The translations under genes were made by a program, and so were the position numbers. Below, piece by piece: positions 62,768-64,000 of a stretch of 64,000 nucleotides of DNA. Source of the stretch: Microbacterium sp. LKL04. Its GTDB lineage: Bacteria > Actinomycetota > Actinomycetes > Actinomycetales > Microbacteriaceae. The DNA is taken from the NCBI RefSeq assembly GCF_900102005.1, contig NZ_LT627736.1:1-64000 (forward strand), read 5' to 3'. The stretch's first letter is position 1; each line of letters opens with the position of its first letter. Below the pieces are notes generated by a model. It did no database searches. It was not told the origin of the DNA and was given only the letters and a program-made list of their open reading frames with translations.

Positions 62768-62857
62768 GGATCAGAACGTTAGGGGTTCGAGTTCCTTCGG
62801 CACAGACTGTTTGTGACAGTCAGAGAAAAGCTCCGCTTCGGCGGGGCTGTTCTTGTT
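62768..62857 (+). repeat. attR-like direct repeat (degenerate tRNA-Arg 3' end plus terminator)
   Basis: GGATCAGAACGTTAGGGGTT continues through the T-arm (GTTCGAGTTCC) and a GCTCCGC/GCGGGGC hairpin to TTCTTGTT. The acceptor 3' strand is damaged (CGGCACAG instead of CGGGCGCAC), so it cannot be a tRNA. Right edge of the island. The 210 bases before it (62556-62767) contain no gene I can support. Confidence 0.8.
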
Positions 62858-62866
62858 CTGGGAGCG

Positions 62867-63499
62867 TCAGGCGAGCAGCCAGCGACTGAGCCGCCGGACG
62901 ACCTCCGGAGCGAGCGGCGACGCGTACGCCGCCGCGTCGTGGCCGAGCGCGCTGTAGGCGGCGCGGCATCCGTCGCTCTCGTGCGTCCAGGCGAGCGGGT
63001 GCGCGACGCCGTCGGCGTCGTCGTGCACGAGCAGAACGTCGGCTTCGGGAGAGACCCGCAGCGCCGAGTACGCCTCGTCCACGGTGTCGAGGTCGGCCAG
63101 ATCCGCAACGGATGCCGAGAGGGCACGCACGCGCAGAGGGCCGCGCTCGGGGTGGAAGGTCACGTCGCGCACCCAGCGTCCGCCGAGACGCGCCTCCCAC
63201 GCCGCGTGCTCCGGCAGCAACGTCGCCGCGACGTGCAGGACGAGCAGCGGTCCGCGGTACCCCGCGATGATCTCAGCGAGGCGTGCGTCGAGCGGATGCG
63301 GCGCGGTGCCGCCGCCAGCGTTGATCACGACCAGGTCCGCAGCGTCGATCCGCGCGGCGAGGTCGTCCAGCGTGTCGACGACCGTGACGTCACCGCCGTC
63401 CTCGCGAAGCACCTCGGCCACGATCGCACAGGTTTCGGCGAACGGATGCCACGGGTCGGCGTAATCCGCACCGCCCGAGAAGACGAGTACACGACGCAT
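62867..63499 (-). CDS. ThuA-like glutamine amidotransferase-fold protein
   Basis: 210 residues, cytosolic. ThuA family pattern: RVLVFSGGADYADPWHPFAETCAIVAEVLREDGGDVTVVDTLDDL, then DLVVINAGGGTAP, LLVLHVAATLLPE, FHPERGPLRV, and LAWTHESDGCRAAYSALGHDAAAY. Family members are linked to trehalose or other sugar metabolism, with no proven reaction. First core gene beyond the island. Divergent from ohrR. Confidence 0.85.
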   Translation of the reverse strand: MRRVLVFSGGADYADPWHPFAETCAIVAEVLREDGGDVTVVDTLDDLAARIDAADLVVINAGGGTAPHPLDARLAEIIAGYRGPLLVLHVAATLLPEHAAWEARLGGRWVRDVTFHPERGPLRVRALSASVADLADLDTVDEAYSALRVSPEADVLLVHDDADGVAHPLAWTHESDGCRAAYSALGHDAAAYASPLAPEVVRRLSRWLLA

Positions 63500-63544
63500 C
63501 CGCTTACTCTACGAGCGATCCCGCCGACCGTTCACTCCTAGTTA

Positions 63545-63571
63545 AGTTGTGCGCAACTCAATTGCATGCAA
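63545..63571. promoter_or_regulatory. OhrR operator candidates
   Basis: AGTTGTGCGCAACT (63545-63558, near-perfect palindrome) and TTGCATGCAA (63562-63571, perfect palindrome) sit side by side just before the ohrR start, in an AT-rich gap between divergent genes. The TTG...CAA arms resemble known OhrR boxes. Confidence 0.6.
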
Positions 63572-63581
63572 CGATATTCAT

Positions 63582-64000
63582 ATGAGAGCGACTGACCAGA
63601 TGGTGTGCTTTGGGGTGTACTCGGCCAGCCACGCCTTCGGCCAGGCGTATCGGCGCGTGCTCGCGCCGTGGAAGCTGACGTACCCGCAGTACCTCGTCAT
63701 CGTCGCTCTCGGCGATCAGGAGCCCCGGTCGGTCAAGGAGTTGGGCGCAGAGCTCTTCCTCGACTCGGGCACCCTCTCGCCGCTCATCCGCCGCCTCGAG
63801 GCGCGCGGCATCGTCTCCCGTTCGCGCAGCCCTCACGACGACCGCGTCGTGGAGGTCTCGCTGACGGACGACGGCCGTGCGCTCCGCTCGGAGCTGTCCG
63901 TCGTCGGCGCGGAGATCGCGCGCTGCACCGGACTCGACGAGGAGAAGGCGCGGATGCTGCTCGACGTGGTCCACGACCTAAACCGCGTCATGCGTACCAC
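63582..64000 (+). CDS. ohrR: OhrR-type MarR regulator, 3'-truncated by window edge
   Basis: Organic-hydroperoxide-sensing repressor; 139 codons visible. The peroxidatic cysteine is Cys9 in QMVCFGVYSASHAFGQAY, the usual OhrR position. wHTH: LTYPQYLVIVALGDQEPRSVKELGAELFLDSGTLSPLIRRLEARGIVSRSRSPHDDRVVEVSLTDDGRAL, with the DDRVV wing. Usually represses the peroxidase gene ohr, which is not in view and may lie downstream. Likely autoregulated through the palindromes directly upstream. Confidence 0.9.
   Translation, partial: MRATDQMVCFGVYSASHAFGQAYRRVLAPWKLTYPQYLVIVALGDQEPRSVKELGAELFLDSGTLSPLIRRLEARGIVSRSRSPHDDRVVEVSLTDDGRALRSELSVVGAEIARCTGLDEEKARMLLDVVHDLNRVMRT

Larger units (their letters stand above)
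51482..62857. mobile_element. Genomic island in tRNA-Arg(ACG), no integrase left
   Basis: About 11.4 kb between an intact tRNA-Arg and a degenerate copy of its 3' end. Inside, base composition is visibly less GC-rich, third-codon bias is weaker, and genes are orphans, unlike the flanks. No tyrosine or serine recombinase, transposase or phage structural gene was found on either strand. Removing the island would place the tRNA terminator next to the stop of the ThuA-like gene, a natural chromosomal junction. Probably an old integrative element that lost its mobility genes, or one mobilised in trans. Confidence 0.8.

Noticed and set aside
62768..62857. Second tRNA-Arg gene
   Set aside because: Only the 3' part is present and the acceptor strand is disrupted; it is the att-side remnant.
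1..64000. CRISPR array, rRNA operon, prophage structural genes, transposase
   Set aside because: No regularly spaced repeats, no rRNA-like stretch and no matching proteins were found on either strand.

Overview
The window reads as chromosome of a high-GC Gram-positive actinobacterium, most likely a Microbacteriaceae member close to Microbacterium. The basis is the base composition, frequent GTG starts, ATGA/GTGA stop-start overlaps, and several small families typical of that group, above all five copies of a ~105-residue protein often labelled DUF7882 or, misleadingly, ATP-dependent DNA ligase. Species assignment is inference; no rRNA lies in the window.

Layout. 1-4.1 kb: end of serS, a HAD phosphatase, tRNA-Ser(UGA), an LCP cell-wall ligase and tRNA-Ser(GCU). 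4.1-14.2 kb: a TetR gene with a palindromic operator, then a sulfur-scavenging operon (metQ, metN, metI, two tandem acyl-CoA-dehydrogenase-like flavin monooxygenases and a luciferase-like monooxygenase), followed by a DUF1304 membrane protein, a Gfo/Idh/MocA oxidoreductase and a membrane acyltransferase. 14.2-22.2 kb: a complete potassium operon kdpFABCDE, preceded by an extra 27-residue membrane peptide. 22.2-30.1 kb: an alcohol dehydrogenase, a lytic transglycosylase, Dps and a dense cluster of small stress-type genes holding four of the five DUF7882-like paralogues; two very short genes (51 and 32 codons) form an operon with one of them. 30.1-33 kb: a flavin reductase divergent from a cystathionine beta-synthase/gamma-synthase pair that carries a candidate cysteine leader peptide (MLTLRCCRR). 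33-51 kb: sugar oxidoreductases, a PadR-controlled ABC/FtsX-type exporter, an agmatine deiminase-amidase-decarboxylase operon divergent from a TetR gene, a secreted GSGN-repeat protein, a sulfurtransferase, an amine-oxidase-like flavoprotein, an aldose epimerase and a serine hydrolase.

51.4-62.9 kb is a genomic island. It lies next to tRNA-Arg(ACG) and is flanked by ~90-bp imperfect direct repeats of the tRNA 3' end plus its terminator. Its base composition and codon use differ from the flanks, no integrase remains, and nearly every gene is an orphan. It carries a 655-residue protein with a C-terminal HEPN-type R-N-x3-H motif, an 816-residue protein with a PD-(D/E)xK nuclease signature, a second R-N-x3-H protein, and five small membrane-anchored proteins, at least one of which looks leaderless. 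A role as a defence or conflict island is the favoured inference, but it is untested.

After the island come a ThuA-like protein and the start of an OhrR peroxide sensor with palindromic operators. The recurrent theme outside the island is sulfur: Met/organosulfur uptake, desulfonating-type monooxygenases, a flavin reductase that could feed them, the transsulfuration genes and a 3-mercaptopyruvate-type sulfurtransferase.
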